From assembly GCA_964211495.1 (NCBI GenBank), contig CAXORL010000001.1:1178001-1242000 (forward strand): a stretch of DNA of 64,000 nucleotides, read 5' to 3'. Shown piece after piece: positions 26,315 to 34,510 of this stretch. The stretch comes from Faucicola osloensis_B (GTDB taxonomy: Bacteria > Pseudomonadota > Gammaproteobacteria > Pseudomonadales > Moraxellaceae). Below the pieces are notes generated by a model that was not told the origin of the DNA, ran no database searches, and worked only from the letters and a program-made list of their open reading frames with translations. A program made the translations under genes and the position numbers. How positions within the stretch are numbered: the stretch's first letter is position 1; each line of letters starts with the position of its first letter.

Positions 26315-28540
26315 TTATTGAATTAACTTAACAGAGCTAATTGAGGCGTGTTGCTGCAACAGTGCCTGCGTAACCGCTTGTTGTTCAATCTGGTGAGTAG
26401 CTTGTTGTAACGCTAGTTTTTCGCGGGCTTCTTGTAGTGATTCTGGTTTTAATTTCTCTAGTGCCTGAAAATTACTTGCCGACTCCGCCAAACAAATATC
26501 AATCCCCTCAAAAAGCTGTTGCAGTTTTTGGCAAAAATTATCAAAAGTTGCGGTATGGGTCAAAAAGCCTTGTTCGGTGACAAATTGGCTAACCCCATGA
26601 ATCTCGCCCGTCATAACCCCGCGTTTGGCAAGCACTAATTCATCATCATCGAGCCAGCCTTGTTCACGGGCATTAAACACCCAATAATCCCATTTGGCAG
26701 GCGTCCATTCGCCCTCAAGTGGTACATCAGTAGGTTTGAGCAATGCCAGTGGCGATATATCAGCAATATCACTACCCTCTGCCGCCATAGCGTGATGGGA
26801 ATTGTCAACATTAACACTGACATTGGTAGCTACGGCGACTGGCGCGGGCTCATTTTGTTTTATTGGGTTGCTATCCTGTGTAACCATGACAGGCGCGGTA
26901 ACAATATCAGATGCGGTAGCAATACCAGACACGCTAGTTTCATGATGACTGACACTGGTTTGCAAGTCAGATAAGCGATTGGCATCGTCTTCTAGGGTGG
27001 GCGTTTGCTGCGTGGGGGTATTGACCGCGGCCTCATCGATAGATATTAAATGGCTATCATCAAATGCCTGTTGTTCAATGCTTTCTTCAATGATTTGTTG
27101 AATGCTCGCAACGTTTGACGCAGATTTGAGCAGATTGTCATTCGATAAGTTGTCATCACTCTGCGAGTGTGGCACTCGCTCTGCATCAATGTTACTGTCT
27201 GAAGTTAGCGACACTGATGACTGAGGTTGTGCTGCATCGCCAAAAACTGCGCTATTATCAGCTGCCTGATTATTATTTGCCTGGTTATTATTTGCGTGAT
27301 GTGAATAATTTGAATCATCAGCGACAGTTACTTGTACGCTATCTTCAGCCATCACTGAAGACTTTGCATCTTGCATTGATTCGCTTGGCGTTGTGTCAAC
27401 AAGTTGAGAATCAGGGTTATTAGCGATTGGCGGACGAAGCGGGATTTGATTACGATGAAGAGGCTTGAACACCATCAAGCGGAGCAAACACATCTCTAGC
27501 GCTTGCATCGGCGTATTGGCTAATGCCAAGTTTTCACGGCTTTTTACCACAATGTCATAATATAGCTGTAATAGCTCTGCGGGTAACTGCTGAGCCAGTT
27601 GTTGCAATTGCTCGCTTTGCTGGCGATTGATTTGCAAATCAAAATTTGGCAAGGCCTGCAAAATTGCCAATTGATGTAGCGTCTCAGCAAACCTGTCAAA
27701 TACGGCTTTGGCATCCACCACCTGCTCACGCAGAAGCTGAATGGATTGCGTCAGCTGCTGGGTATTTTGCTGATAAATATTGGCAAGGATAGCGATGACA
27801 TCGGCTTGGTCAATTAAGCCAAGCATCTGGCGAATCACTTCATCTGTGACATTGCCATTGCCAAACGCAATGGCTTGATCAGTGAGTGACAACGCATCGC
27901 GCACGGAGCCTTTGGCACTGCTTGATAGCTGCCATAAGGCATCAGGCTCGTAGCTAATTTGCTCTTTGTTAAGAATCGTGCCAAGATATTCAGCGAGCCC
28001 CACCTGCGGCAAAGGTCTGAGCACAAATTGCAGACAACGCGAGATGATGGTAATGGGCAGTTTTTGTGGGTCAGTAGTCGCAAGCAGAAACTTCACATGC
28101 GCTGGCGGCTCTTCGAGGGTTTTGAGTAGCGCATTAAAACTATGCGTCGATAGCATATGCACTTCATCAATTAGATAGACTTTGTAGCGACCTTGGGTGG
28201 GTGCATACGGTACGTTGTCAAGTAATTCACGGGTATCTTCAACTTTGGTACGTGATGCCGCATCAATCTCAATCAAATCAATAAATCGACCGCTATCGAT
28301 GGATTGGCATACACCACAGACGCCACAAGGCTCGCTTGTCACCCCTGTCTCACAGTTAAGGCATTTCGCCAAAATACGGGCAATGGTGGTCTTGCCGACG
28401 CCGCGCGTACCCGTAAATAGATACGCATGATGCAAGCGCTGGTTATGGATGGCATTGATTAATGCTTTGGACACATGTTCTTGTCCCAGCAGCTCATGGA
28501 AGTTTTTTGGACGATATTTGCGTGCTAGGACTTGATACAT
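26315..28540 (-). CDS. dnaX: DNA polymerase III subunits tau/gamma
   Basis: A 741-residue clamp-loader ATPase. The RecA-like core has Walker A GTRGVGKTT (about residues 44-52), the four-Cys zinc module CLNC...EPCGVCGVC, LIDEVHML and the sensor ISRCLQF. Domain III reaches about residue 365. A long Ser/Asn/Asp-rich linker (about 375-590) leads to the tau-specific C-terminal region that would bind DnaB and the polymerase. The linker contains short Asn/Gln-rich repeats such as NNNQANNNQAA. I saw no obvious A-AAA-AAG slippery heptamer for gamma synthesis. The glutaredoxin gene lies just upstream on the same strand. Confidence 0.95.
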   Translation of the reverse strand: MYQVLARKYRPKNFHELLGQEHVSKALINAIHNQRLHHAYLFTGTRGVGKTTIARILAKCLNCETGVTSEPCGVCGVCQSIDSGRFIDLIEIDAASRTKVEDTRELLDNVPYAPTQGRYKVYLIDEVHMLSTHSFNALLKTLEEPPAHVKFLLATTDPQKLPITIISRCLQFVLRPLPQVGLAEYLGTILNKEQISYEPDALWQLSSSAKGSVRDALSLTDQAIAFGNGNVTDEVIRQMLGLIDQADVIAILANIYQQNTQQLTQSIQLLREQVVDAKAVFDRFAETLHQLAILQALPNFDLQINRQQSEQLQQLAQQLPAELLQLYYDIVVKSRENLALANTPMQALEMCLLRLMVFKPLHRNQIPLRPPIANNPDSQLVDTTPSESMQDAKSSVMAEDSVQVTVADDSNYSHHANNNQANNNQAADNSAVFGDAAQPQSSVSLTSDSNIDAERVPHSQSDDNLSNDNLLKSASNVASIQQIIEESIEQQAFDDSHLISIDEAAVNTPTQQTPTLEDDANRLSDLQTSVSHHETSVSGIATASDIVTAPVMVTQDSNPIKQNEPAPVAVATNVSVNVDNSHHAMAAEGSDIADISPLALLKPTDVPLEGEWTPAKWDYWVFNAREQGWLDDDELVLAKRGVMTGEIHGVSQFVTEQGFLTHTATFDNFCQKLQQLFEGIDICLAESASNFQALEKLKPESLQEAREKLALQQATHQIEQQAVTQALLQQHASISSVKLIQ

Positions 28541-28604
28541 GGTTATGGATAGATGACAACAAAAACGTTAAAAAAGAAATAACCTTAACCCACTCGTAGT
28601 AAAA

Positions 28605-28943
28605 CTAAACCGCTGGGCTATTGGCTTCAATTAGGGGTTGTAATTCACCGTCTTGGAACATTTGATAGATAATATCACTGCCGCCAATCAGCTCACCTGC
28701 TACCCATAATTGTGGGAAAGTTGGCCAGTTAGCAATCTGTGGCAAAGTTGCACGGATTTCTGGGTTTTCAAGAATATTGACAAATGCAAATGGGCGACCA
28801 ATTTGGGTTAGCACATCCACCGCACGCGCAGAAAAACCGCATTGTGGGAACTGTGGCGTGCCTTTCATGTAAAGCAATACGCTGTGTTGAGCGATTTGGT
28901 CACGGATGGTTTGTTCGATGTCAGTTTGGTTCATATCAGTCAT
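28605..28943 (-). CDS. grxD: Monothiol glutaredoxin, Grx4 family
   Basis: A 112-residue CGFS-type glutaredoxin. The motif QCGFSARA puts the active Cys at residue 35; KGTPQFP and the C-terminal NWPTFPQLW and LIGGSDI are the glutathione-binding signatures. These proteins carry or deliver [2Fe-2S] clusters together with BolA-type partners. The start at 28943 is chosen because AAAGGAATTTCAT precedes it; an upstream alternative start at 29009 adds an unrelated leader. It is followed by dnaX on the same strand. Confidence 0.93.
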   Translation of the reverse strand: MTDMNQTDIEQTIRDQIAQHSVLLYMKGTPQFPQCGFSARAVDVLTQIGRPFAFVNILENPEIRATLPQIANWPTFPQLWVAGELIGGSDIIYQMFQDGELQPLIEANSPAV

Positions 28944-29116
28944 ATGAAATTCCTTTGTCAGGCCCTTGTTAAAGTAGAGCGCTATCTTCACAGCTAGAAT
29001 TTGACTCACTAATAATGAGTGCAGGGTTGCTATTATACGCTATAATGGTTATCGAAAGTAAGCATTCAAGATGCCCACCCCAAAAAAGTCAGCCGCAAAA
29101 CTGCCCGCAAATTCCA

Positions 29117-29617
29117 TTAATTTGATGAAGTCACTTGTTCAAGCAACACCACGCAGCTCACCATAATCCCTTCTTGACGACCGGTAAACCCAAGCTTTTC
29201 AGTCGTGGTAGCTTTGACGCTGATTTGGTCAACCGCGCAGCCCATGACACCGGCAATACGCGATTGAATCTCGGTACGATAAGGCAATAGTTTTGGACGC
29301 TCCGCCATGATAGTGATGTCGGCATTGATCAGCGCAAAGCCTTTTGATTGGATAAACTGGTACACTTGGTTTAGCAAAATGGTCGAATCTATATTGCGAA
29401 AACGCTCATCAGTATCTGGGAAAAACTGCCCAATATCGCCCAGTGCCAATGCACCAAGCAACGCATCACACAACGCATGTAACACTACATCGCCATCAGA
29501 ATGCGCAAGCAAACTGTGGGTATGAGGAATTTGCACCCCCCCTAATGTTATAAATTGGTTCTCTGTGCCGTCGTTGACAAAGGCATGGACGTCAATACCT
29601 TGACCGATTCTTATCAT
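29117..29617 (-). CDS. ispF: 2-C-methyl-D-erythritol 2,4-cyclodiphosphate synthase
   Basis: A 166-residue MEP-pathway enzyme making the cyclic diphosphate on the way to isoprenoids. Zinc ligands lie in GIDVHAF (Asp9 and His11) and later His42-44 region LLAHSDGDVVLHALCDALLGA. The C-terminal GFTGRQEGI is conserved. Length is as usual for the family. It is not next to ispD here. The 3' end overlaps a 31-codon open frame on the other strand, which is not called. Confidence 0.96.
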   Translation of the reverse strand: MIRIGQGIDVHAFVNDGTENQFITLGGVQIPHTHSLLAHSDGDVVLHALCDALLGALALGDIGQFFPDTDERFRNIDSTILLNQVYQFIQSKGFALINADITIMAERPKLLPYRTEIQSRIAGVMGCAVDQISVKATTTEKLGFTGRQEGIMVSCVVLLEQVTSSN

Positions 29618-29766
29618 GGTTAATCCTATTGTTTTATCTTACTGTCGTGATTTTGGAAGCTATTGTGTTTGGTTTAGTGGTGTCTATTCTAGCGGTTAAC
29701 AGTGACTGTTTTAATGGACTCTATTTTAACGGTTAAAGCATGATTTACAAGTAGTTAGGCTGCCTT

Positions 29767-29865
29767 AAATAACAGCTTTGCATAACAGTTTAGAATAAAA
29801 ACTTTGAATAACAATTTTGAATAGCATTCGAATAACGACTTTGAATAAAAACTTGGCATAACCAG
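29767..29865. repeat. Degenerate minisatellite, about 13-14 bp unit
   Basis: About seven imperfect units of the form AATAAmAmCTTTG occur in a row (for example AATAAAAACTTTG, AATAACAATTTTG, AATAACGACTTTG). Unit length varies from 11 to 14 bp. No coding frame runs through it. Confidence 0.65.
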
Positions 29866-29963
29866 TTACTATCGCTGCTTGCGTTAAAAATTGGCTATCA
29901 AACAAGATTTACCCTATAACGTCTAAAAAAATTGATAAATCCTAGTAAATTGCTATGGTATTT

Positions 29964-29985
29964 TATTATATAACGTTATATAATA
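29964..29985. repeat. 22-bp perfect palindrome
   Basis: The inverted repeat TATTATATAAC/GTTATATAATA is centred at 29974/29975. Its right arm contains TATAAT (29979-29984), a perfect -10 hexamer just upstream of the candidate small RNA, so it may double as operator and promoter. Confidence 0.75.
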
Positions 29986-29990
29986 TAAAA

Positions 29991-30117
29991 ATAAACCCAT
30001 CAAGTGGGGAACTTGATGGGAGTGGGTAATGCACTATTTGTTTTTATTTTTATTGTTTCTTTCTTCTTCTTTGTTTTACTGATGTTAGCCATAATGCTAA
30101 ATTATGGCTTTTTTATT
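29991..30117 (+). ncRNA. Candidate small RNA (unnamed)
   Basis: A transcript starting about 7-12 nt after the TATAAT in the palindrome would open with the perfect hairpin CCCATCAAGT-GGGGA-ACTTGATGGG (29996-30020). It would continue through a pyrimidine-rich single strand and finish at a textbook terminator (30087-30117), about 125 nt in all. 5' stem-loop, U-rich linker and 3' terminator is the architecture of Hfq-dependent regulatory RNAs. A good -35 hexamer is not evident, and I recognise no known RNA family. Confidence 0.45.
30087..30117 (+). terminator. Strong orphan terminator
   Basis: AGCCATAAT (30087-30095), loop GCTAA, ATTATGGCT (30101-30109), then TTTTTTATTTTT. No protein gene ends upstream on this strand within 400 bp, which is the main argument for a small RNA. 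Confidence 0.85.
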
Positions 30118-30370
30118 TTTATGGTTTTTTATTTTATTTTTTGTCTTTCTTATTGATTCTGTATTATTAATATCTATAAACAAAGTTTATATTTACGTCG
30201 TTATGAATTTATTTTAGCGGATTTACGCCTGTGCTCTATGTGCTCTTTGTTATGAATTGTTAAATTAAGTTTCTTTAGTTTCCTTAATAAAACTATTAAT
30301 ATTAATTTTGCATCCTTATTTTTGCATTGCAACTTTTCAATGATAGCTCAGCCGAGTGATAGACAATAAA

Positions 30371-30399
30371 AAAACGGCTTAAAATTTAAGCCGTTTTTT
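30371..30399. terminator. Terminator after ndk
   Basis: AAAACGGCTTAAA (30371-30383) pairs with TTTAAGCCGTTTT (30385-30397) and lies just beyond the ndk stop for leftward transcription. Confidence 0.85.
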
Positions 30400-30411
30400 G
30401 TTACGTTAAGA

Positions 30412-30843
30412 TTAACGCGTACGTGGGCAAACTTCATTGTCAGTGAAAAAATAGCTGATTTCACGGGCTGCAGATGTGGTTGAGTCTGAACCGTGAACCG
30501 CGTTTTCATCAATGCTGTTAGCAAAGTCACGACGGATAGTGCCTTCAGCGGCGTCTTTTGGGTTGGTAGCGCCCATGATTTCACGGTGGTGAGCCACTGC
30601 GTTTTCCCCTTCAAGTACTGATACTACCACTGGACCTGAAGTCATGAAAGAGACTAAATCATTGTAAAATGGACGTTCTTTGTGCTCAGCGTAGAAACCG
30701 CCCGCCTTTTCGTTGTCTAAATGCAACATTTTTGCTGCCACAACTTTTAAGCCTGCTTTTTCAAAACGGCTGTAGATTTCGCCAATGTGGTTGCCTGCAA
30801 CTGCATCAGGTTTGATAATTGATAACGTACGTTCAATAGCCAT
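30412..30843 (-). CDS. ndk: Nucleoside diphosphate kinase
   Basis: A 143-residue enzyme that equalises nucleoside triphosphate pools. The active-site His117 is in NAVHGSDS. N-terminal ERTLSIIKPDAV and the RPFY substrate loop are canonical, and length is standard. Cytosolic, expected tetramer. Monocistronic with its own terminator. Confidence 0.97.
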   Translation of the reverse strand: MAIERTLSIIKPDAVAGNHIGEIYSRFEKAGLKVVAAKMLHLDNEKAGGFYAEHKERPFYNDLVSFMTSGPVVVSVLEGENAVAHHREIMGATNPKDAAEGTIRRDFANSIDENAVHGSDSTTSAAREISYFFTDNEVCPRTR

Positions 30844-31144
30844 GTTTAATTCCTTAGAAACTGAAGGGGATTATGATTTTAAATATGAGAAACTGTAAAA
30901 ACAGCCTGTACCCTGTCCGATGGCTCTGTCAAATCGCGATTTGAAGATTTGAATAAACGCGGGGTGCTGTTCTTAGTTGCCTATTATAATGATATTGAGG
31001 GTAAAAACTAGTTTAATTCATCACTGTTAAGTCGAAATTGCTAGAATATCAAGTTGAACAAGTTTTTTATAATAAATGGCGGATATATTCTGTGATACGC
31101 AACTATGGTATAGTAACCAATAGCTTAAATTTTCTCTCGATGGT
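30844..31144. other. Intergenic region upstream of ndk and glycosidase-like gene
   Basis: 301 bp carrying the divergent promoters of ndk and the gene at 31145. I see no repeat, RNA or additional gene. Confidence 0.5.
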
Positions 31145-31960
31145 ATGACGCTCTCAAATATCACAAAAACACAAGCGGTTGTTGTCAGCCTATGCGTGGC
31201 GCTATTATTGGTGGCAAGTATCGGTTTGGCACGTCAGTTTACTGTCAAAGCCGTCCCAGATTGTCAGCGAAAAAGCCAGCCGTTCGGCTATAGTATCTGC
31301 GAGCTTGATGCTAAAAACGCGGCGAATTTTTCACTGCAGTGGCAAAACCCCTCGTCCACGAGCCACCCATTATTACTCACCTTTACTACCCTGCGCGATT
31401 ATTTGGCAAGCCAGCAACCTGCCAAAACCTTGTTGTTTGCGATGAATGCAGGGATGTACGATACAAACTTTGCGCCGATTGGATATACAGTCATCAATGG
31501 CAAGCAAATCCGAGCTCTAAATCTCAAGCAGGGCAGCGGCAACTTTCACCTAATGCCCAACGGGGTATTTTGGCAAGACCGTCAAGGTTTTTATATCACT
31601 GAAAGTCAAAGCATGGCAAAAAAACTGGTAAGCGGGGCAAAACCGACCTTCGCCACCCAATCTGGACCCATGCTAGTCATCGATGGCAACATCCATCCGG
31701 CATTTGATGCCAATAGTACCTCGAGAAAGTACCGCAATGGTGTTGGCGTGTGTGGTCACAATCCTAGCCGCGTCAAATTTGTGATAAGCGATACCCCTGT
31801 CAGCTTTTATGAGTTTGCCGATTTGTTCAAATCACAATTGGGCTGTGACAATGCGTTGTTTTTGGATGGCGGTAGTGCCTCGGCATTGTATAGTCAGACG
31901 CTGTCACGCAATGACAATAAATATATGGGTGTGATAATTGCGGTGACACAAGACAAATAA
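31145..31960 (+). CDS. Phosphodiester glycosidase (NAGPA/DUF2233) family protein
   Basis: A 271-residue protein with an N-terminal membrane anchor or signal (about residues 11-30, VVVSLCVALLLVASIGLA), followed by a domain resembling N-acetylglucosamine-1-phosphodiester alpha-N-acetylglucosaminidase. Recognisable blocks are FAMNAGMYDTNFAPIGY, PNGVFW, ATQSGPMLV, NGVGVCG and CDNALFLDGGSASALY. It probably acts in the periplasm on glycan phosphodiesters; the substrate is unknown. It stands alone upstream of the tRNA gene, so it is the last host gene before the prophage. Confidence 0.85.
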   Translation: MTLSNITKTQAVVVSLCVALLLVASIGLARQFTVKAVPDCQRKSQPFGYSICELDAKNAANFSLQWQNPSSTSHPLLLTFTTLRDYLASQQPAKTLLFAMNAGMYDTNFAPIGYTVINGKQIRALNLKQGSGNFHLMPNGVFWQDRQGFYITESQSMAKKLVSGAKPTFATQSGPMLVIDGNIHPAFDANSTSRKYRNGVGVCGHNPSRVKFVISDTPVSFYEFADLFKSQLGCDNALFLDGGSASALYSQTLSRNDNKYMGVIIAVTQDK

Positions 31961-32110
31961 TGCGTATTCAGTGAGACAAGTTTATGCTGATTTAATCAGC
32001 GTTTTGCATAAAATTATCCATTTCCACATTGCAAAAATAATTTTTTAAGGTATTATAATCAGCCTAGTTTTAACAAATTTGCTTGGCAATATTTGTGACA
32101 CTATCCTTTC

Positions 32111-32187
32111 GGGCCTATAGCTCAGTTGGTTAGAGCAGAGGACTCATAATCCTTTGGTCCACAGTTCAAGTCTGTGTGGGCCCACCA
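32111..32187 (+). tRNA. tRNA with anticodon CAU (tRNA-Met, or Ile2 if modified)
   Basis: A 77-nt cloverleaf with the 3' CCA encoded. Acceptor stem GGGCCTA/TGGGCCC, D-arm GCTC...GAGC, anticodon stem GAGGA/TCCTT with loop CTCATAA, T-arm CACAG-TTCAAGT-CTGTG. The CAU anticodon reads AUG; it is an elongator rather than an initiator because G1-C72 is paired. The related Ile2 species (lysidine-modified) cannot be excluded by eye. A hairpin terminator follows. It is the likely integration target of the prophage. Confidence 0.93.
32164..32187 (+). other. Putative attL core in tRNA 3' end
   Basis: The T-arm and acceptor 3' half are the usual crossover segment for tyrosine integrases that sit next to a tRNA. 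The integrase gene begins 167 bp downstream. The matching attR copy must lie beyond the right edge and is not visible, so the exact core is inferred. Confidence 0.4.
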
Positions 32188-32192
32188 AATTC

Positions 32193-32227
32193 AACCCTTA
32201 TAAGCCATTGGCTTGTAAGGGTTTTTT
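32193..32227 (+). terminator. Terminator after tRNA
   Basis: A 14-bp stem, AACCCTTATAAGCC with GGCTTGTAAGGGTT (32193-32206 and 32210-32223, one G-U), loop ATT, is followed by a T-run. It isolates tRNA transcription from the integrase. Confidence 0.85.
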
Positions 32228-32312
32228 ATTTTCTAGCATTTTTTAATTTAAAGCACAGGACTGCAATTTTAGGATTTTGGATACTCAATGGATACTTTGA
32301 TTATAATTTTAA

Positions 32313-32352
32313 ATATCGTAAGATATCGCTAAATATCTCTAAATATAAACAT
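32313..32352. repeat. 10-bp-phased ATATC repeats before integrase gene
   Basis: ATATCGTAAG (32313-32322), ATATCGCTAA (32323-32332), ATATCTCTAA (32333-32342) and ATATAAACAT (32343-32352) are four units with an exact 10-bp period ending 1 bp before the integrase ATG. One helical turn per unit puts every copy on the same DNA face, as expected for arm-type integrase sites or an autoregulatory operator. Confidence 0.7.
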
Positions 32353-32353
32353 C

Positions 32354-33595
32354 ATGCCAAAAGTTAAACTTACCAAAACACTTATTGATAGCTTAGAGTA
32401 TAGCGACAAATCTGTTTTTTACCAAGATACTCAAGTCAACGGTTTGGCTGTTCGCGTCAATAAGACTGGCAAGGTGTTTATGATAAACAAGCGTGTCAAC
32501 GGCGATTTAAAACGTATTGTCATTGGCGATTGCTCATTTGTTACTTTGTACCAGGCGCGAGAAAAAGCCATAGGCATATTGGCAGATTTAGTGGCAGGAA
32601 TCAATCCTGTAGCTGAAAAAGTAAAAATCCCCACATTGGCTGAAGCGTACGAACATTATAAAAATGAAAAGGACCTAAAGCTTGGCACTATCAAAACGTA
32701 TGACCGCCAAATCACAAAGAAGTTATCCAAGTGGCTTGATACCCCGCTCAACGATATCATGCAGTCAGATGTATCGACCAAGTTTTTAGAGATATCAAAG
32801 AAAAGTCCTAGCCAAGCGAATGCAACCATGCGCGCATTTTCTGCCGTCTGGAATCATGCCCGCCTATCTTATCTCAATAAAAAAGAAGAAAAGATTATCA
32901 AGCCCTGCCCGGTTGAGATACTTGACGCTAAAAATCTTTGGCATGATATCAAGCCGCGCACAAGGCATTTAGACGAAGATGTACTGGGCAAGTATGTTAA
33001 AACTTTGGTGGATTTTAAAAGTGAAGACTACCACTTAATGATGCCGCATAGCAATAACGCCCGCGACCTTTTGATTTTGTATATTTGCACTGGTATCAGA
33101 TTAGAAGAAGGCTACTCGCTGCCCTGGTCCAATGTTGACCTTGAACACGGCACAATGACGCTGGATAATACCAAAAACAGTGACGATTTGCATATCGCGC
33201 TGGGGGATGTGCTTGTTGCTATGCTCAGGCATCGTGCTAAATTTGCCAATGGCTCACCGTGGGTATTCCCGTCAAGAGTTGTTAAGTGCGACGGCCATGT
33301 GACGGATATCAGCAAGCAGTATGATAATATCGCTGAGTTGGCAGGCGTGAAAGTTACGCCCCATGACTTGCGCCGTACTTTTTCTACGGTTGCCAATATC
33401 TTGGGGCTTAATGTTATCACAATTAAAAAACTGCTCAACCATAGGCGCTCAAAATCAAGCGATGATGTGACGCTACAATATATCCAAGTCAGTAAAAAGC
33501 AAATGAGAAAAACCATGAACGAAATTGAAGCGTTTATCTTTAATGAGGCTGGTATGACACAAAATGAAGTGATTGAAAAGATATTCAAGGACTAA
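32354..33595 (+). CDS. Tyrosine-type site-specific integrase
   Basis: A 413-residue P4/DUF4102-type integrase: N-terminal DUF4102-like domain (residues 1-90, VNGLAVRVNKTGK), SAM-like core-binding domain (about 95-200) and catalytic domain. The catalytic set is visible: Arg in CTGIRLEEG (about 247), HDLRR (about 337-341), His in LLNHRRSKS (about 362) and Tyr in LQYIQV (about 376). It should integrate and help excise the phage at the adjacent tRNA. The ATG at 32354 is directly preceded by phased repeats. A small gene follows 2 bp after its stop. Confidence 0.94.
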   Translation: MPKVKLTKTLIDSLEYSDKSVFYQDTQVNGLAVRVNKTGKVFMINKRVNGDLKRIVIGDCSFVTLYQAREKAIGILADLVAGINPVAEKVKIPTLAEAYEHYKNEKDLKLGTIKTYDRQITKKLSKWLDTPLNDIMQSDVSTKFLEISKKSPSQANATMRAFSAVWNHARLSYLNKKEEKIIKPCPVEILDAKNLWHDIKPRTRHLDEDVLGKYVKTLVDFKSEDYHLMMPHSNNARDLLILYICTGIRLEEGYSLPWSNVDLEHGTMTLDNTKNSDDLHIALGDVLVAMLRHRAKFANGSPWVFPSRVVKCDGHVTDISKQYDNIAELAGVKVTPHDLRRTFSTVANILGLNVITIKKLLNHRRSKSSDDVTLQYIQVSKKQMRKTMNEIEAFIFNEAGMTQNEVIEKIFKD

Positions 33596-33597
33596 AA

Positions 33598-33792
33598 ATG
33601 CAACTCGACAATTTAGACTATCGCATCATCACCGAAGCCCTGTACCACCTTGCCACCAATCCCGACCTTGAGATTGGCGATAAGATGGTGGCAGAGCTCA
33701 CAGACGAAGAACTTGAAAACCGCCTACTCTGCTTACGCCAAAAAATCGCACGGCTGGAGAGTAAAAGCCGTGGTGATGATTATTATCTTTAA
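33598..33792 (+). CDS. Small unknown protein cotranscribed with integrase
   Basis: A 64-residue acidic/helical protein (MQLDNLDYRIITEALYHLA, then MVAELTDEELENRLLCLRQK). It starts 2 bp after the integrase stop, so the two are surely cotranscribed and probably translationally coupled. No DNA-binding motif is obvious; by position it could be an excisionase or an integrase accessory factor, but this is only context. Its stop codon abuts the endolysin stop codon on the other strand with no base between. Confidence 0.7.
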   Translation: MQLDNLDYRIITEALYHLATNPDLEIGDKMVAELTDEELENRLLCLRQKIARLESKSRGDDYYL

Positions 33793-34470
33793 TTAAGCTG
33801 GCAACTCAAAATGCGGTCCATCAGTGAATGCTTTTTTGCCAAGTTTGCGCCGTGCTGCCCCATAATTATCAACCCATGATTTGGCTGTGCCTGACTTATT
33901 ATTGATAACCTCCCAACACCCACCCCAACGCACATTAATACCCAATTCTTTAGCCGCCGATTGCATGGCTTCGGCAATCGCATAAAAGTAGCGCCAATCC
34001 CACGATACCTTGCCATTAACTATCGGCACTAAATCAACCGCAAAACCACCGATGTGACGGCTGTTCATCGTTTGGCTTGCCCCACTTTTGACCAATTGAC
34101 GTTGGCGCTCAATAGTACGCAAGCCTTCATTAACCGCAAAATCTTGTTTCGATATTTGGATAGCGCGTTTAACCACTTTAACTAATGCTGGATTGACACC
34201 TTTTAATTTATCCATGCTGTTAGCAGATAAAGAAAAACCGCTGCTATTTGGCAATTCAATATCGGGCATTTTAAAGCTTGCATCTGTCACTAATGGGTCA
34301 GTCTTATTGATAACATTTATATCAACACCTTCTTGTACTGTGCATACCCCGCCTTTCATTGCAAGGGTCACAGCAAGAAGTGTTTTTTCACCTGCAATAC
34401 CATCGATATCACCATGATAATAGCCAAAGGCTTTAAGTTTGGTTTGGATTTGTGATACGTAGCTGCTCAT
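33793..34470 (-). CDS. Endolysin: peptidoglycan-binding domain plus M15-type peptidase
   Basis: A 225-residue lysis enzyme. The N-terminal peptidoglycan-binding repeat (QTKLKAFGYYHGDIDGIAG) is followed by an M15/VanY-like zinc peptidase domain: NEGLRTIERQRQLVKSG, SRHIGGFAVDLVP (zinc His and Asp) and a C-terminal PHFELPA supplying the last His. It would cut peptide cross-links in the cell wall. The start at 34470 is fixed by GGAGCAAATATT; the longer frame to 34578 crosses a terminator. No signal peptide, so it needs the holin. It is the last gene of the late transcript and converges with the integrase operon. Confidence 0.88.
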   Translation of the reverse strand: MSSYVSQIQTKLKAFGYYHGDIDGIAGEKTLLAVTLAMKGGVCTVQEGVDINVINKTDPLVTDASFKMPDIELPNSSGFSLSANSMDKLKGVNPALVKVVKRAIQISKQDFAVNEGLRTIERQRQLVKSGASQTMNSRHIGGFAVDLVPIVNGKVSWDWRYFYAIAEAMQSAAKELGINVRWGGCWEVINNKSGTAKSWVDNYGAARRKLGKKAFTDGPHFELPA

Positions 34471-34486
34471 AATATTTGCTCCATAA

Positions 34487-34510
34487 AAAACCGCCCTATT
34501 TGGCGGTTTT
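34487..34510 (-). terminator. Leftward terminator before endolysin
   Basis: AAAACCGCC (34487-34495) pairs with GGCGGTTTT (34502-34510), with a U-run for leftward transcripts. It overlaps the end of the membrane protein gene upstream. Confidence 0.8.

Larger units (their letters stand above)
29618..30411. other. 794-bp gap between ispF and ndk
   Basis: Very AT-rich and without a convincing protein gene. It contains a degenerate minisatellite (29767-29865), a 22-bp palindrome (29964-29985), a perfect 10-bp hairpin (29996-30020), a terminator (30087-30117) and the ndk terminator (30371-30399). 30118-30350 shows only T-rich sequence. Confidence 0.7.

Noticed and set aside
26315..28540. dnaX programmed frameshift for gamma
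   Set aside because: No A-AAA-AAG-type slippery heptamer followed by a stem-loop was found in the linker region.
29071..29166. 31-codon + strand frame starting MPTPKKSAAKLP, with a TATAAT 25 bp upstream
   Set aside because: No ribosome-binding site, no matching -35, and it runs into ispF on the other strand; perhaps a remnant, too weak to call.
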